NCBI GenBank assembly: GCA_002359635.1
Contig: DENJ01000111.1
Coordinates: forward strand, 20,185 to 59,422
Length of the DNA: 39,238 nt
Direction of reading: 5' to 3'
From: Burkholderiales bacterium UBA2647
GTDB taxonomy: Bacteria > Pseudomonadota > Gammaproteobacteria > Burkholderiales > Burkholderiaceae_E
In this document: piece by piece, positions 1 to 9,500 of the stretch
Layout of the letters: the number at the start of each line of letters is the position of its first letter
How positions within the stretch are numbered: position 1 is the stretch's first letter
Program-made: the position numbers and the translations under genes
Notes under the pieces: generated by a model
Database searches by the model: none
Told to the model about the DNA's origin: nothing
What the model saw: only the letters and a program-made list of their open reading frames with translations

Positions 1-627
1 CACGCTCAGCAAGAGCAGGGCGCCCCAGACGATACGCATTGGGCGGGTCTTGCTCTTTCGGGCATTTTGGAAGGCAATCAGCGTAAAAAAGGCAACCATG
101 ATGTTTTGGGTGATGTGGTCGCCAAAAAAAGCGCTCCCGTCTGTTTGACTTCCAAGCAAAGGGCTCGACCACACAATGCGGATCCAAGTCACAACAACAA
201 TGAGCACCATTGCCGCCGTAAATCCTTGTAAAGCAACCTGCTGTCGACGCTCTTGACCAACAAAAACCAGGAAAAAAAAGACGAGAAAGAGCAGGCGAGC
301 ATACTTTCGCAAATGCTCAAGCACATCGCTTGTATCGGCTGGGCTTGTCGGCGCCTGCAAGAGCACCAGGAGGTAAATCGCAATCGGAAACCAAAGCAAA
401 GGCGTTGCGCGAATGAGATCCCACCATGGCGTGGGATTGGCTTGTCGGACCGAAAAGACGATGGCGAGCACGAGCGCCAGGACGTAAACAGTTTTCGATA
501 GGGGAAAAAGGAAAAACAGTGCTCCGATGGCTAAGACCAGTTCCCGGTCATGGGCGGGGGCAAGCAAGCTTTTGGCAGCGTTGAGTCGGTCTTCGAACAA
601 TGACATCAACGCTGTCGCAATGTTCAT
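1..627 (-). CDS. O-antigen ligase/polymerase-like membrane protein, C-terminus cut by window edge
   Basis: The minus-strand frame is open from an ATG at 627 to the window edge, giving 209 N-terminal residues. After a short polar start come several hydrophobic segments (for example LVLAIGALFFLFPLS, YVLALVLAIVFSV, PLLWFPIAIYLLVLL, LLFLVFFFLVFVG), as expected for a polytopic protein. The stretch FFGDHITQN followed by a hydrophobic helix resembles the region after the first periplasmic loop in Wzy/WaaL-type proteins. Its ATG overlaps the stop of the upstream GT2 gene in an ATGA (624-627), so the two are translationally coupled. Proteins of this class polymerise O-units or ligate glycan from undecaprenyl diphosphate onto lipid A-core in the periplasm. 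The C-terminal catalytic part lies outside, so ligase and polymerase cannot be told apart. Confidence 0.75.
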   Translation of the reverse strand, partial: MNIATALMSLFEDRLNAAKSLLAPAHDRELVLAIGALFFLFPLSKTVYVLALVLAIVFSVRQANPTPWWDLIRATPLLWFPIAIYLLVLLQAPTSPADTSDVLEHLRKYARLLFLVFFFLVFVGQERRQQVALQGFTAAMVLIVVVTWIRIVWSSPLLGSQTDGSAFFGDHITQNIMVAFFTLIAFQNARKSKTRPMRIVWGALLLLSV

Positions 628-1430
628 CCCCGCGACGCCAGTTTGTCGAGCTGATCGCGGTCGTATTCCAGCGCCGCGTAGCGAAAAAAACCTTCCAGGG
701 CAACCAGCAGGCAAAAAAGAAAGCCCTCTGGCCCACAAAGCACCCCGCCTCTAAAAAAATACATGCGTACAAAGGTTGCCAAACTCGAAAGCAGACCAAG
801 AATCACACCACCGCGTTTGCCTGCCTGGGCGCGCTTTGCTGCGCCGAGCTGCGCATATTGGGCGAGTTTGAGGAGGCTGCCGTGGATGGACTCGCGGGAG
901 TAATGAAGCAGTCTGCCCTTGAATCGACTCACCGGAAGGCCCGGTGTTTTCAATTCAGCGGCTTCATGCACGACACCTGAGAAAGCTCGAATCGATTCCC
1001 GGCGGAATAGTCGCTGCACACCACTGGTGGTTCGCATCCGAGTGAGGGGTTTGCCAAAGGCAACCTGATGCCACATCACCTCCCAGATCTGGTCGCGCCC
1101 CGAAGCGACTGCAGCCTCCACTTCGATGACGAGTTCCGGGGTGAACACTTCATCGGCGTCGAGAAAGAAAATGTAGTCAGCCTTGGCATGGGCCAGGATC
1201 CTATTTCGCTGCACCGCAAAGCCCTGCCAATCGGGGTAAAGGTAGACTTCCGCGCCCAAAGCCTGTGCAATGTCGACGGTGCGGTCCTTACTGCCACTGT
1301 CGGCCACAATGATCTGGTCGGCGAACGATGCGCTTCGGATGCAAGCAGCAATACGCTTTTCTTCGTTCAGCGTAAGAATGGCGACGGTTAGCCGCAGTGG
1401 CTTGTCTGTGTCAACTGGGGGGCTTGCCAT
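624..1430 (-). CDS. GT2 family glycosyltransferase (WaaE/KdtX-like LPS core transferase)
   Basis: 268 residues. The N-terminus LTVAILTLNEEKRIAACI followed by IIVADSGSKDRTVDIA is the GT-A nucleotide-sugar fold, and FFLDADEVF carries the DxD-type metal/UDP-sugar motif near residue 95. The C-terminal third has a hydrophobic patch (residues about 210-250) that probably docks on the inner membrane. This arrangement matches the WaaE/LgtF-type core transferases that add a hexose to the inner-core heptose using UDP-glucose. The start ATG lies inside the end of the upstream GT4 gene (20-base overlap), and the stop overlaps the ligase-like gene by 4 bases, so three surface-glycan genes form one coupled unit. 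Family is confident; donor and acceptor are inferred. Confidence 0.85.
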   Translation of the reverse strand: MASPPVDTDKPLRLTVAILTLNEEKRIAACIRSASFADQIIVADSGSKDRTVDIAQALGAEVYLYPDWQGFAVQRNRILAHAKADYIFFLDADEVFTPELVIEVEAAVASGRDQIWEVMWHQVAFGKPLTRMRTTSGVQRLFRRESIRAFSGVVHEAAELKTPGLPVSRFKGRLLHYSRESIHGSLLKLAQYAQLGAAKRAQAGKRGGVILGLLSSLATFVRMYFFRGGVLCGPEGFLFCLLVALEGFFRYAALEYDRDQLDKLASRG

Positions 1431-2565
1431 GCTGTCCTTTCAAGGCCTTGTTGCCAAACCTGCCTGTTGTCAACCCTGTCTGTTGCCAAACCTGTCGATA
1501 AACAGCGGCGATGCCTTCTGCTTCCTGCTCGATCGAAAACAAGGCCTTGACCCGCTCCCTGCCTCGATAGCCCATATCGATGGCTTGCCCGGGATTACTC
1601 ATCAGGTCGCGTAGTCTCTCGACCAAGCGATCAAGGTCTTCCGTGGGAACAACATAGCCCGTGACGCCTTCATCCACAATGCTCCTGAAGGCACCGGTGT
1701 CACTTGTTACCACTGCGCAAGCGCACGCCATGCCTTCAAGCGGCGTAAGGCCAAAGGGTTCATAGCGCGGGCAAGCCACTGTAATCAGTACCCGACGGTA
1801 CCACTGCCCGACTTGGTCAGGGGGGATCTCCCCGAGAAAACAAATGCGTTCTGACATGCCCTGAGCATCGATGCGTGCTTGCAGTTGCTGTTGGAAGCCT
1901 TGATGTTGGGCTTGTGCCAGCCCAGCAATGACCGCGCAGAAGTCGGGAAAATCCGGCAACAGGCGAAGCATGGCTTCAACAAATAAATCAATGCCTTTGT
2001 CGGGCCTAACCCGCCCGAACACCCCGACGCCATAGCGTCCCGGAAGCCCGGAGGATAACCAGGCGTTGGCTTTATCGGCGGGTGGTGCAAATCGTTCAAG
2101 GCTGATGCCATGCGGCACGATACTTGTGGTGTTGGGCACAAAGGCTGCGGCTTCAGGCGTTGTACTGATCACCGCATCCATACGCGAGATCAGCCAGCGT
2201 GGAAACCAGGAATGCCGGTGCTTCGCGGCGGAGGTGAAGACCAGCTTGATCGGCAAGCGAAACAAATCGCGAAGTAAAACTGCTAAAAGCATTTCATGAT
2301 CGCGGCGAACATGCCAGATCCGCATTCTGCCATCGGGTAGTCGTTTGCTCGACACACGCAGGGCTTGAAGCAAACTCAGACGGACGAATCCCTCTGGTGA
2401 ATTTTCTTCTGCGATCCCGATGGCAGGAATCGGGCTCCCCAGATAGCCCAGTGCCAGATGAGAGGCTTGGAGAGGAACAAGTGCGTTAACGGTTCCAGAT
2501 ACCCCGGTGAATCGCCGCTTGATGTTGCACACAATGACTTCGGGGTTGACAGCGGTCATTGACAT
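1411..2565 (-). CDS. GT4 family glycosyltransferase
   Basis: 384 residues from the ATG at 2565. The frame also opens at a TTG at 2601, but that has no visible ribosome binding site and adds residues that do not look like family sequence; an ATG at 2559 is equally possible. The N-terminal half begins VIVCNIKRRFTGVSGTVNAL; the C-terminal GT-B half has VFGRVRPDKGIDLFVEA and the EX7E-type motif in EPFGLTPLEGMACACAVV, which binds the sugar nucleotide. It is probably an LPS core or O-chain hexosyl/mannosyl transferase, given the neighbouring GT2, ligase and waaA genes. The last roughly 16 residues (after VYRQVW) are encoded by a 16-bp tandem repeat and overlap the next gene, so the C-terminal tail may be a recent extension. 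Confidence 0.85.
   Translation of the reverse strand: MSMTAVNPEVIVCNIKRRFTGVSGTVNALVPLQASHLALGYLGSPIPAIGIAEENSPEGFVRLSLLQALRVSSKRLPDGRMRIWHVRRDHEMLLAVLLRDLFRLPIKLVFTSAAKHRHSWFPRWLISRMDAVISTTPEAAAFVPNTTSIVPHGISLERFAPPADKANAWLSSGLPGRYGVGVFGRVRPDKGIDLFVEAMLRLLPDFPDFCAVIAGLAQAQHQGFQQQLQARIDAQGMSERICFLGEIPPDQVGQWYRRVLITVACPRYEPFGLTPLEGMACACAVVTSDTGAFRSIVDEGVTGYVVPTEDLDRLVERLRDLMSNPGQAIDMGYRGRERVKALFSIEQEAEGIAAVYRQVWQQTGLTTGRFGNKALKGQHGKPPS
1450..1497. repeat. 16-bp tandem repeat, three copies, in the 3' end of the GT4 gene
   Basis: Units at 1450-1465, 1466-1481 and 1482-1497 read GTTGCCAAACCTGCCT, GTTGTCAACCCTGTCT and GTTGCCAAACCTGTCG. As 16 is not a multiple of three, each copy is read in a different frame of the GT4 C-terminal tail. 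It ends 20 bases before the start codon of the GT2 gene. Confidence 0.85.
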
Positions 2566-2954
2566 GGGGTGGACGCTCGCAGGGGATCGAAGCAGAATCA
2601 AGCGTTTTTATGGTAACTCATCCATGGCAAGGTGTCGCGCCTGATACGGCTTTGCCTCTGCAGCTGCGTGCGCATTCAGCGGTGGTTTTTGAGCCTTCTC
2701 TCCCTTCGCGCCCACTGATGCAAATCGCTTGGCGCTAAGGGCAAGCCGGCTCGGGTAAGCTTGGACTGTAAACGTCCGAGCACATGGGTGCAGTGGTTAT
2801 GTTTACCATAACGCGCCTGATGTTCCTTCAGAATCGATTCAATGCCTGCGAGGTTGGTCATGAAAGATGGTCCCGGTCAAAATCGCCCGCTGATCGCGCG
2901 GGCAGCGATTGCGCGGGGGATGTCGGCCCAGGGGCTTTTTGGCTTTCTCGCCTG
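2566..2954. other. Divergent intergenic region between the GT4 gene and waaA
   Basis: About 390 bases between the divergent starts at 2565 (minus) and 2955 (plus). It must hold the promoters of waaA and of the glycosyltransferase unit, but I see no convincing -35/-10 pair. It contains one possible short minus-strand ORF (2676-2861). The plus-strand frame of waaA is open back to 2784, but that extension (rich in R, S, C and G) does not resemble WaaA. Confidence 0.6.
2676..2861 (-). CDS. Possible small basic protein, unknown function
   Basis: ATG at 2861, 61 residues, entirely within the spacer upstream of the GT4 gene and on the same strand. The sequence (start MTNLAGIESILKEHQARYG, end WARRERRLKNHR) is strongly basic with a predicted helical middle (LGRLQSKLTRAGLPLAPSDL) and looks protein-like rather than random. 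There is no signal peptide or membrane segment. The ribosome binding site is weak (GGGAC about 10 bases upstream). I do not recognise a family. It may equally be a chance ORF in a leader region. Confidence 0.35.
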   Translation of the reverse strand: MTNLAGIESILKEHQARYGKHNHCTHVLGRLQSKLTRAGLPLAPSDLHQWARRERRLKNHR

Positions 2955-4313
2955 ATGAATCCATTCGGGTTGAGATCGAAGCTCGCGCTACAAGCCTATA
3001 GCCTGCTTTGGGTACTCTTGAGCCCGGCGATGCTTGTTTACTTGTTCTATCGAAGCTTGCGGCAACCGGCTTATCGCAAACACTGCTTGGAGCGCTTTGC
3101 CTTGAGCTTGCCAGGCTTTAAGCATGCTCAGGGCGATCTCATCTGGGTTCATGCGGTATCGCTCGGTGAAACAAGGGCAGCAAGCACCATCTTGGGCGCC
3201 ATCGCGCAGCGCTATCCGGGACATCGTCTTTTACTCACGCACGGCACACCGACTGGCAGGCAGGCAGGTGCTGATTTACTGACGACGCTAGGCTATGCGA
3301 AAGAACGGTCACTGCAGCTTTATCTGCCCTACGATAATTGCTGGGCAATGAATCGATTTTTTGATCGGTATCGTCCGAAGATCGGTGTGATGATGGAAAC
3401 AGAAGTCTGGCCCTCGCTGATCTCTCAAGCGAGCCGGCATCACACGGTACTGGTGCTGGTAAGTGCAAGACTTTCAGAAAAAAGCTTGCGCAAAGCAATG
3501 CGCGCAAAAATATTAATTGCTCCTGCCCTTCTTGGCTTTAACGAGATACTGTGTCAAACGCAGCACGATTTGGCGCGGATCAAGCAAGTGGCGCCCGATT
3601 CAACATGCACGGTCTGCGGAAACCTAAAGTTTGATGTTGAGCTTGTCGAGAGCCTGCTCAATCGGGGGAGGGCATGGCGTGAGCGGGCGTCTGGCTTGCC
3701 GGGTGATTCAGGGGTTAGCAACTTGGCCCGTGGCTGGATTGTCGCTTCGAGCACGCGGGAGGGCGAAGAATCCTTGTTGATGGAACAATGGTTGCGCCTG
3801 GCTGGTGAAGTAAGGCGAAAATTTGTGCTCGTGCTGGTGCCAAGGCATCCCCAGCGCTTTGGCGATGTGGCAGAAGCCTTGGAACATCACTGCAAGGGTC
3901 TGTGGATTCGCCGCAGTGATCCGGTATTTCCAACCTTGGATCCGACGCTTGAAATTGTTTTAGGCGATTCGCTTGGCGAGATGCCTGCATGGTATGCCTT
4001 GGCTGACGTGGTGGTCATGGGTGGTTCACTCATCAACACAGGTTCACAAAATCTGATTGAAGCTTGTGCTGCCGGTAAACCGGTCATCCTCGGTCCATCG
4101 ATCTACAATTTTGAACAAGCTGCGACACAGGCGATCGCCGAAGGCGCGGCATTTCAGTGCGAGAGCTCAGAAATCCTCAGGCATGCGCTTGAAGTCGCCC
4201 AGGATCGAAAGCGCTGCCTTAGCATGGGAGAGCTTGGCAAGCGTTTCGTTGCAAGGCATCAGGGTGCAACGAAACGGGTTATGGCTAGGTTGGAAACCTT
4301 ATTAAATCCTTAG
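2955..4313 (+). CDS. waaA: 3-deoxy-D-manno-octulosonic acid (Kdo) transferase
   Basis: 452 residues from the ATG at 2955, close to the usual 420-450. Transfers Kdo from CMP-Kdo to lipid IVA on the cytoplasmic face of the inner membrane, the step joining lipid A and core. The N-terminal membrane anchor is LLWVLLSPAMLVYLFYRSL; then IWVHAVSLGETRAA contains the expected catalytic Glu, and the CMP-Kdo-side motif is GGSLINTGSQNLIEACAAG followed by GPSIYNF. The open frame extends to 2784, but the first 57 codons lack any WaaA similarity, so the start before NPFGLRSKLALQ is preferred. Divergent from the glycosyltransferase unit, which supports a common LPS-core role. The stop overlaps the convergent TolC-family stop by 4 bases. 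Confidence 0.93.
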   Translation: MNPFGLRSKLALQAYSLLWVLLSPAMLVYLFYRSLRQPAYRKHCLERFALSLPGFKHAQGDLIWVHAVSLGETRAASTILGAIAQRYPGHRLLLTHGTPTGRQAGADLLTTLGYAKERSLQLYLPYDNCWAMNRFFDRYRPKIGVMMETEVWPSLISQASRHHTVLVLVSARLSEKSLRKAMRAKILIAPALLGFNEILCQTQHDLARIKQVAPDSTCTVCGNLKFDVELVESLLNRGRAWRERASGLPGDSGVSNLARGWIVASSTREGEESLLMEQWLRLAGEVRRKFVLVLVPRHPQRFGDVAEALEHHCKGLWIRRSDPVFPTLDPTLEIVLGDSLGEMPAWYALADVVVMGGSLINTGSQNLIEACAAGKPVILGPSIYNFEQAATQAIAEGAAFQCESSEILRHALEVAQDRKRCLSMGELGKRFVARHQGATKRVMARLETLLNP

Positions 4314-5752
4314 CGACTTTTGAGTGGCTGACCGATTTTTACAGGCACATCAAAGACCGTGCCGCTTAAATCCTGGGGAATATCGACCGGGCGCTCGGCT
4401 TTAAGCATGGCATTGACGCTGCGCAAATCATCAGCTGTGAGGCTGCCTGCAGCCGATTTCAAGCGAAGCCCGGTCAGCAGCGCATCATAGCGAGCCTTCG
4501 AAAGATCGCGACGGGTTGAGCTCAATTGTTGAAGCGCATTCAATACGTCGATATTGATACGAACCCCGACCTGATAGCCAAGCTCGTTTGATTCGAGTGC
4601 AAGTGCACTCGACTTTTCAGCTTCCTCAAGCGCTTTGGCCTGTGCCATGAGTGAATTCACGCTCAAAAACGCGCTGCGCGCGCCTTGTTCTGCAGCACGT
4701 CTTGCCGTTTCTGCATCCTGCCGGGCCTTTTCATAAGAGGCGTTTGCCTCAGCGATACGCGCAGCGATGGCGCCCCCGGTGTAGAGCGGTACGCTCATTT
4801 GGAAACTGATCGAATTGTTCTGAATTTTAGAGCTTGGCTGAAAAGGGGATGACCCTTTTGAGGCACTTGATGCGGCGATCGCATCAACGCTGGGGTAATG
4901 GGCAGCGCGCTGTTTATCAATTTCGCGCTTGGCTATTTCCTCGCCGATTTCACTTTGTAGGACCGAAAAGTTACGCTTTCTTGCTTCACTGACCCACTGC
5001 GTTTCCTGGGCTGGGGTGGGAGCAGGCAGAACGACTTTGGGCTCGAGCGCATAGACGATGCGGGGGCGTTCGCCAACCAGCAAGGTGAGATTGGCGACCT
5101 TGGTTTGTAAATCGTTTTGTGCAGCTGCAACCGACGCTCTGGTTAGGTCAAGTCGAGCCTGGGCCTCTTGTTGATCGGTTATTGTTGCTGTGCCCACCTC
5201 AAAATTGCGCTTTGCTGCTTCGAATTGGAGACTGATTGCTTTTTCTTGAGCGCGCAAGGTAATGAGTGCATCCTGCGAAATCAAAACCTCAAAATATGAC
5301 TGCGCCACACGAAGTGCGAGATCTTGTTGAACCGATGCAACATTGGCTTCAACTTGCGTGATCGCAAGTTTGCTCTGCTCAAGGGCAGAAAAGTTCGCAA
5401 GACGAAAAACAGGCTGATTCAAACTAAGTGTTAAGCCTTGACTTGTGTAGCTTACGGTCGGGTTGGCATTCACCTCAGACCACTGTTGTCCGTAATTCGC
5501 CGATGCATTGACAGTGGGTAAGAACAACGACTGAGCCTGAGGTAATCGTTGTTGAACGGCCCGCAATTGCGCTTGGGCAGCGGCAAGCTGCGAGTCTTGA
5601 CGCGTTGCGTCGCGAAGCGCAAGCATTAAGTCCATGGTCCAGGCTTGCGAGTGACCGAAAGCAGCAAGGCCCGCAACAACAACTGTGGATAATGATTGAT
5701 AACGTATGCGACAGCTAAATTCAAGAACGATAGAAGATTTAGATTTCATCAT
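4310..5752 (-). CDS. TolC-family outer-membrane efflux protein
   Basis: 480 residues, the normal length for TolC-type outer-membrane factors. An N-terminal export signal (roughly residues 18-38, ending near GHSQAWT) precedes two OEP repeats: long helices rich in A, Q, R and E (ALRDATRQDSQLAAAQAQLR; QEAQARLDLTRASVAAAQND; later RQDAETARRAAEQGARSAF) alternating with beta strands. QSLFLPTVNASANYG and the second-repeat AAHYPSVDAIAASSAS are the typical beta-barrel entries. It forms the trimeric outer-membrane channel for type I or RND exporters. As last gene of the adaptor-pump-PIMT-TolC unit (45-bp spacing from the PIMT gene) it most likely serves the adjacent RND pump. Two adjacent ATGs (5752, 5749) are possible starts. 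Confidence 0.9.
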   Translation of the reverse strand: MMKSKSSIVLEFSCRIRYQSLSTVVVAGLAAFGHSQAWTMDLMLALRDATRQDSQLAAAQAQLRAVQQRLPQAQSLFLPTVNASANYGQQWSEVNANPTVSYTSQGLTLSLNQPVFRLANFSALEQSKLAITQVEANVASVQQDLALRVAQSYFEVLISQDALITLRAQEKAISLQFEAAKRNFEVGTATITDQQEAQARLDLTRASVAAAQNDLQTKVANLTLLVGERPRIVYALEPKVVLPAPTPAQETQWVSEARKRNFSVLQSEIGEEIAKREIDKQRAAHYPSVDAIAASSASKGSSPFQPSSKIQNNSISFQMSVPLYTGGAIAARIAEANASYEKARQDAETARRAAEQGARSAFLSVNSLMAQAKALEEAEKSSALALESNELGYQVGVRINIDVLNALQQLSSTRRDLSKARYDALLTGLRLKSAAGSLTADDLRSVNAMLKAERPVDIPQDLSGTVFDVPVKIGQPLKSR

Positions 5753-5796
5753 GGATCAAAGTGGCAGGTCGATAAACAATTTAAAAGCGCAAGTGA

Positions 5797-6468
5797 CTAA
5801 AAGCGAAAGTGACTCGGTCTTGCAAAACCAAGCAGCGGCGCTGCCACCGTTTCAAACAGGTTCTCAAGCTGTAGCGAGCCACTTGCCGATTTCGTAATGC
5901 ATTGGGCTTGCATCACAGGGCGCCGACCCACGATCGCGATCAGCCTTCCGCCAGCTTTGAGTTTTGCAAGCAGCCCGATCGGTACTTCTTCGACGCTGCC
6001 AGACAGCACAATCACATCCCAATCCGCTAGGGTACTCGCAGACGGTTTTGATCCATCGACTTGAATGACTTCGACCTGGTGAAGGCCTGCTTGCTTCAAA
6101 TTTTGCCTTGCAAAATTGGCAAGTCCGGGATGAATTTCAAGGCTGACCACCCGCATGGCGCGTGTTGCCAACAAAGCCGCCATCCAGCCCGACCCGGTTC
6201 CGATTTCGAGAACGCTCTCACCACGCTTAATCTCCAGGGCTTGCACCAAGCGCGCATCAACTTTGGGGGCGAGCATGCATTGACCGGTGTCGACACCATC
6301 GACCTGCAAAGGGATCTCGACATCGCTAAAGGCGAGTTGCCGCATCGGCGGGGGCACGAAATCTTCGCGATGTAGTTGCAAGTGGCTTTCCAATACCGCC
6401 TGATCGAGCACCCGCCAAGGACGAATCTGCTGCTCGACCATATTGAATCGTGCGCGTTCAAAATCCAT
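5797..6468 (-). CDS. Protein-L-isoaspartate O-methyltransferase-like SAM enzyme
   Basis: 223 residues with the PIMT layout: N-terminal ARFNMVEQQIRPW (family M-V-x-x-Q), then MLAPKVDARLVQAL (the conserved M-x-x-P segment), then SAM motif I LEIGTGSGWMAALLA at about residues 87-101 and acidic VVSLEIHPGLANFARQNL. PIMTs methylate isoaspartyl residues for protein repair in the cytosol. The gene sits between an RND pump (34-bp spacing) and the TolC-family gene (44 bp), an association I believe is common in beta-proteobacteria without a known reason. The usual GTGSGY is GTGSGW here. The C-terminal part lacks the strongly conserved PIMT ending, so this branch may act on a different substrate. Confidence 0.82.
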   Translation of the reverse strand: MDFERARFNMVEQQIRPWRVLDQAVLESHLQLHREDFVPPPMRQLAFSDVEIPLQVDGVDTGQCMLAPKVDARLVQALEIKRGESVLEIGTGSGWMAALLATRAMRVVSLEIHPGLANFARQNLKQAGLHQVEVIQVDGSKPSASTLADWDVIVLSGSVEEVPIGLLAKLKAGGRLIAIVGRRPVMQAQCITKSASGSLQLENLFETVAAPLLGFARPSHFRF

Positions 6469-6502
6469 GATGTTTCATAGCTCCCGTGAAGATCCTGCCC
6501 AC

Positions 6503-9500
6503 TCATTGTAGGCCTTTGTCAGTTGCTTGCGTGCGCTTCGATCCAGAAAGCCTTTGCTTTAGGTCATCGAGCAGTGCATAGAGCACGGGTACGACGAGCA
6601 AGGTGAGGATGGTTGAGGCAATTAAGCCACCGATCACCGCCTGCCCCATGGGCGCGCGTTGCTCCGAGCCAGCCCCAAGACCAAAGGCCAGCGGTGCCAT
6701 ACCAAAAATCATGGCGAGCGTGGTCATTAAAATCGGTCGTAGACGGATTTCCGCAGCACGCAAGAGTGCTTGACCGCGTTCCATGCCCTGAGCTCGGGCT
6801 TGATTGGCGAAGTCAATCAACAAAATGGCGTTCTTGGTGACTAAGCCCATCAACATGATGAAGCCAATCATCGAAAACATGTTGAGTGTGGACCCGAAAT
6901 AAAGCAAGGCGAGCACTACCCCGATCAGCGATAAAGGCAACGACATCATGATCGCAACGGGTTGGAGAAAGCTGCCAAATTGGGAGGCCAGAATCATGTA
7001 AATGAAAATCACTGCAAGCATTAAGGCCTGGGCCGCATAGCCAGCGCTCTCCACCATATCTTTGGTCGACCCACCGGTCACAAAGCGGTAACCTGGCGGC
7101 AAGGCGACCTGCTTTAAGGCCTCCTGGACCGCAAGGCCGACCGTCCCGGGGGGCACACCATCCGCACCTGCTGTGATGGCGACTTCTCGCACCAAATCCT
7201 TCCGATTGATCTGGGTTGGAGCACTCGATTCGCGAAGGCTTGCAATGTTGCGAAGACTGACGGTACGGGGGCTTCCGTCAGCTTCCAGAAGCCCCGTGGT
7301 GATGGGTATACGACCAAGATCGTTCAAACTATTTCGCGCACCTTGAGCCAGCCTTACCCGGACATCATAGTTTTCATCGTCGGGCCCTCGCCATGTGGTG
7401 GCAACGTCACCAGCCAGTAAAGTTCTCAAATTTGACGCGATCTGTGCCAGGCCAACACCCTGATCAGCAGCTTCAATACGTTGCAAAGCCACATCGATCG
7501 ACGGTTTTCCAGGCTTTGATGATGTGTCGACGTCAACAATACCTGGAATCGATTGAATGCTAGGCAACACTTCGCCGACAATCCGATTCAATTCGCGACT
7601 GTCCGGCCCTTGCAGACTCACCTGAATCGGCTTGCCAGCGCCGACAGCATCGCCGCCGCCAACATCAGTTACCGTCACCCCTGGCACGCGCCCCATGATT
7701 GCGCGCACCGGCGCGCGCATTTGATCAACGGACATCGGCCGTTGCGCGCGCGGCACAAGGCGCAAGACGATGGTTGCGTAGTTTTTCCCTTGCGCCAAGC
7801 CGCTGTTAATCGTGGTGTAGGAGTCTGTCACGCCGGGGAGTTGTCTCAGCGCCGATTCGAGCAGATTTGACTTTTGCTGGGTCAGTGCGAGCGAAGAACC
7901 CTCGGGGGTATAGAAACGAATATAAATCTCGTTATTGTCCGCTACCGGTACAAATTCTGTACCCACAAAACGCAACATGGGAAAGGCGCTGAAAAATGCC
8001 ACCAAGGCAATCAGCATCGTCTTGGCGCGATGTTTCAGGCCCCAGCGCAGCAAATCGACGTAAAGCGATTCAAGCCAGGCCATCGCTGCCTGAAATTTTC
8101 GCAAGATCCATGCAATCGGTCCCTTGCCTCGAGGCCCTTGGGCATCCGGGTCATGCCACACCGAGGAAAGCATGGGATCAAGCGTGAAAGAGACCAGCAT
8201 CGAGAGTAAGACCGCAAAAGCCACCGTGAGGCCAAATTGCTTGAAGAATCGCCCGATGATGCCTTCCATAAAGCCAATCGGAAAAAAAACCGCGACAATC
8301 GAGAAGGTGGTTGCTGCGACCGCAAGCCCGATTTCCTGAGTGCCTTCAAAGGCTGCAAGCCGATGTGCCTTGCCCATTGCCTGATGACGGACAATGTTTT
8401 CTCTGACCACGATGGCATCATCGATCAACAAACCGACACAGATCGCTAGGGCCAGCAGCGTGACCAGGTTGATCGAAAAGCCAAGCAAATACATGACTGA
8501 AAAAGTGCCGATGAGCGAGATCGGCAAGGTCAAGCCCGTAATCACCGTGGATCGCCAGGATGATAAAAATAAGAACACAATCAAGACGGTAAGCGCAGCG
8601 CCCTCCACAATATTGCGCTGCACGCTGGCCACCGAATTTCGAATCGCGCGCGAAGCGTCGCGAACCACCACGATATCAACGCCCTGGGGCAACTGTTGTT
8701 TGAGGTCTTGCGCGCTGCGAACGACTGCATCGACCACGGCAATCGTGTTTTCCCCCTGCGCTTTGACCACATCAAGTGCGATGGCGCGTTCGCCGTTGAC
8801 TAAAGCCATGCTGTCAACTTCCTGTTCGCCATCAACCACGCGCGCAATCTGGGACAAGAACACGGGTTGGCCCTGACGGCGCGCCACGATCAAACGCTCA
8901 AAGTCTTGCGGGGTTTGGATGCGTCCGGTGATCTGCACGACCCGATCCCTGTCGCCTGACTGGATGGGCCCTGCGGGCAAGTCCTGGTTTTCAAGCCTGA
9001 GCGTGTTCATCACTTGATCAACCGAAACCCTTAGCGCTTCCATACGGATCGGGTCGAGTTCGATGGCGATTTCTCGCCGCACGCCGCCCACCACAGTCAC
9101 GCGGCCGACCCCTCGAACGTTTTGCAGCCGACGCTTGATCAACTGATCAGCAAGCGTGGTGAGTTCGCGGGCCGGCAGTTTATCGCTCTTTAGCGCAAGC
9201 GAGACCACCGGGTTTTCGTCGGGGTCAAAGCGTGTAATCAAAGGTTCTTTAACGCCAGTCCGAAAAGCAGGTTTGACAAGCGCTATTTTTTCTCGAACTT
9301 CTTGTGCGGCTTGAACAGGATCGATATTTAAATCGAAACGTATGATAAGCAGCGATAGTCCCTCATAAGATCTCGATGAAATCTCTTTAATGCCGCTGAT
9401 GGTATTGACTGCTTCTTCAAGTTTGCGGGTGATTTCGGCTTCAATCACCTCCGGCGAGGCGCCCCCGAATTCGGTTTGGACCAGCACCACCGGAAAATTG

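Noticed and set aside
600..980. 126-codon plus-strand ORF over the GT2 gene
   Set aside because: Antisense to a well-supported glycosyltransferase; no domain and no ribosome binding site.
8282..8289. A8 run in the RND pump gene
   Set aside because: T8 on the coding strand gives ordinary Phe codons (VFFP) and A/T runs are common; little reason to expect phase variation.
8394..8876. 160-codon plus-strand ORF inside the RND pump
   Set aside because: Lies wholly inside the clear RND gene on the other strand; Ser/Thr-rich with no recognisable domain, typical of an antisense shadow.
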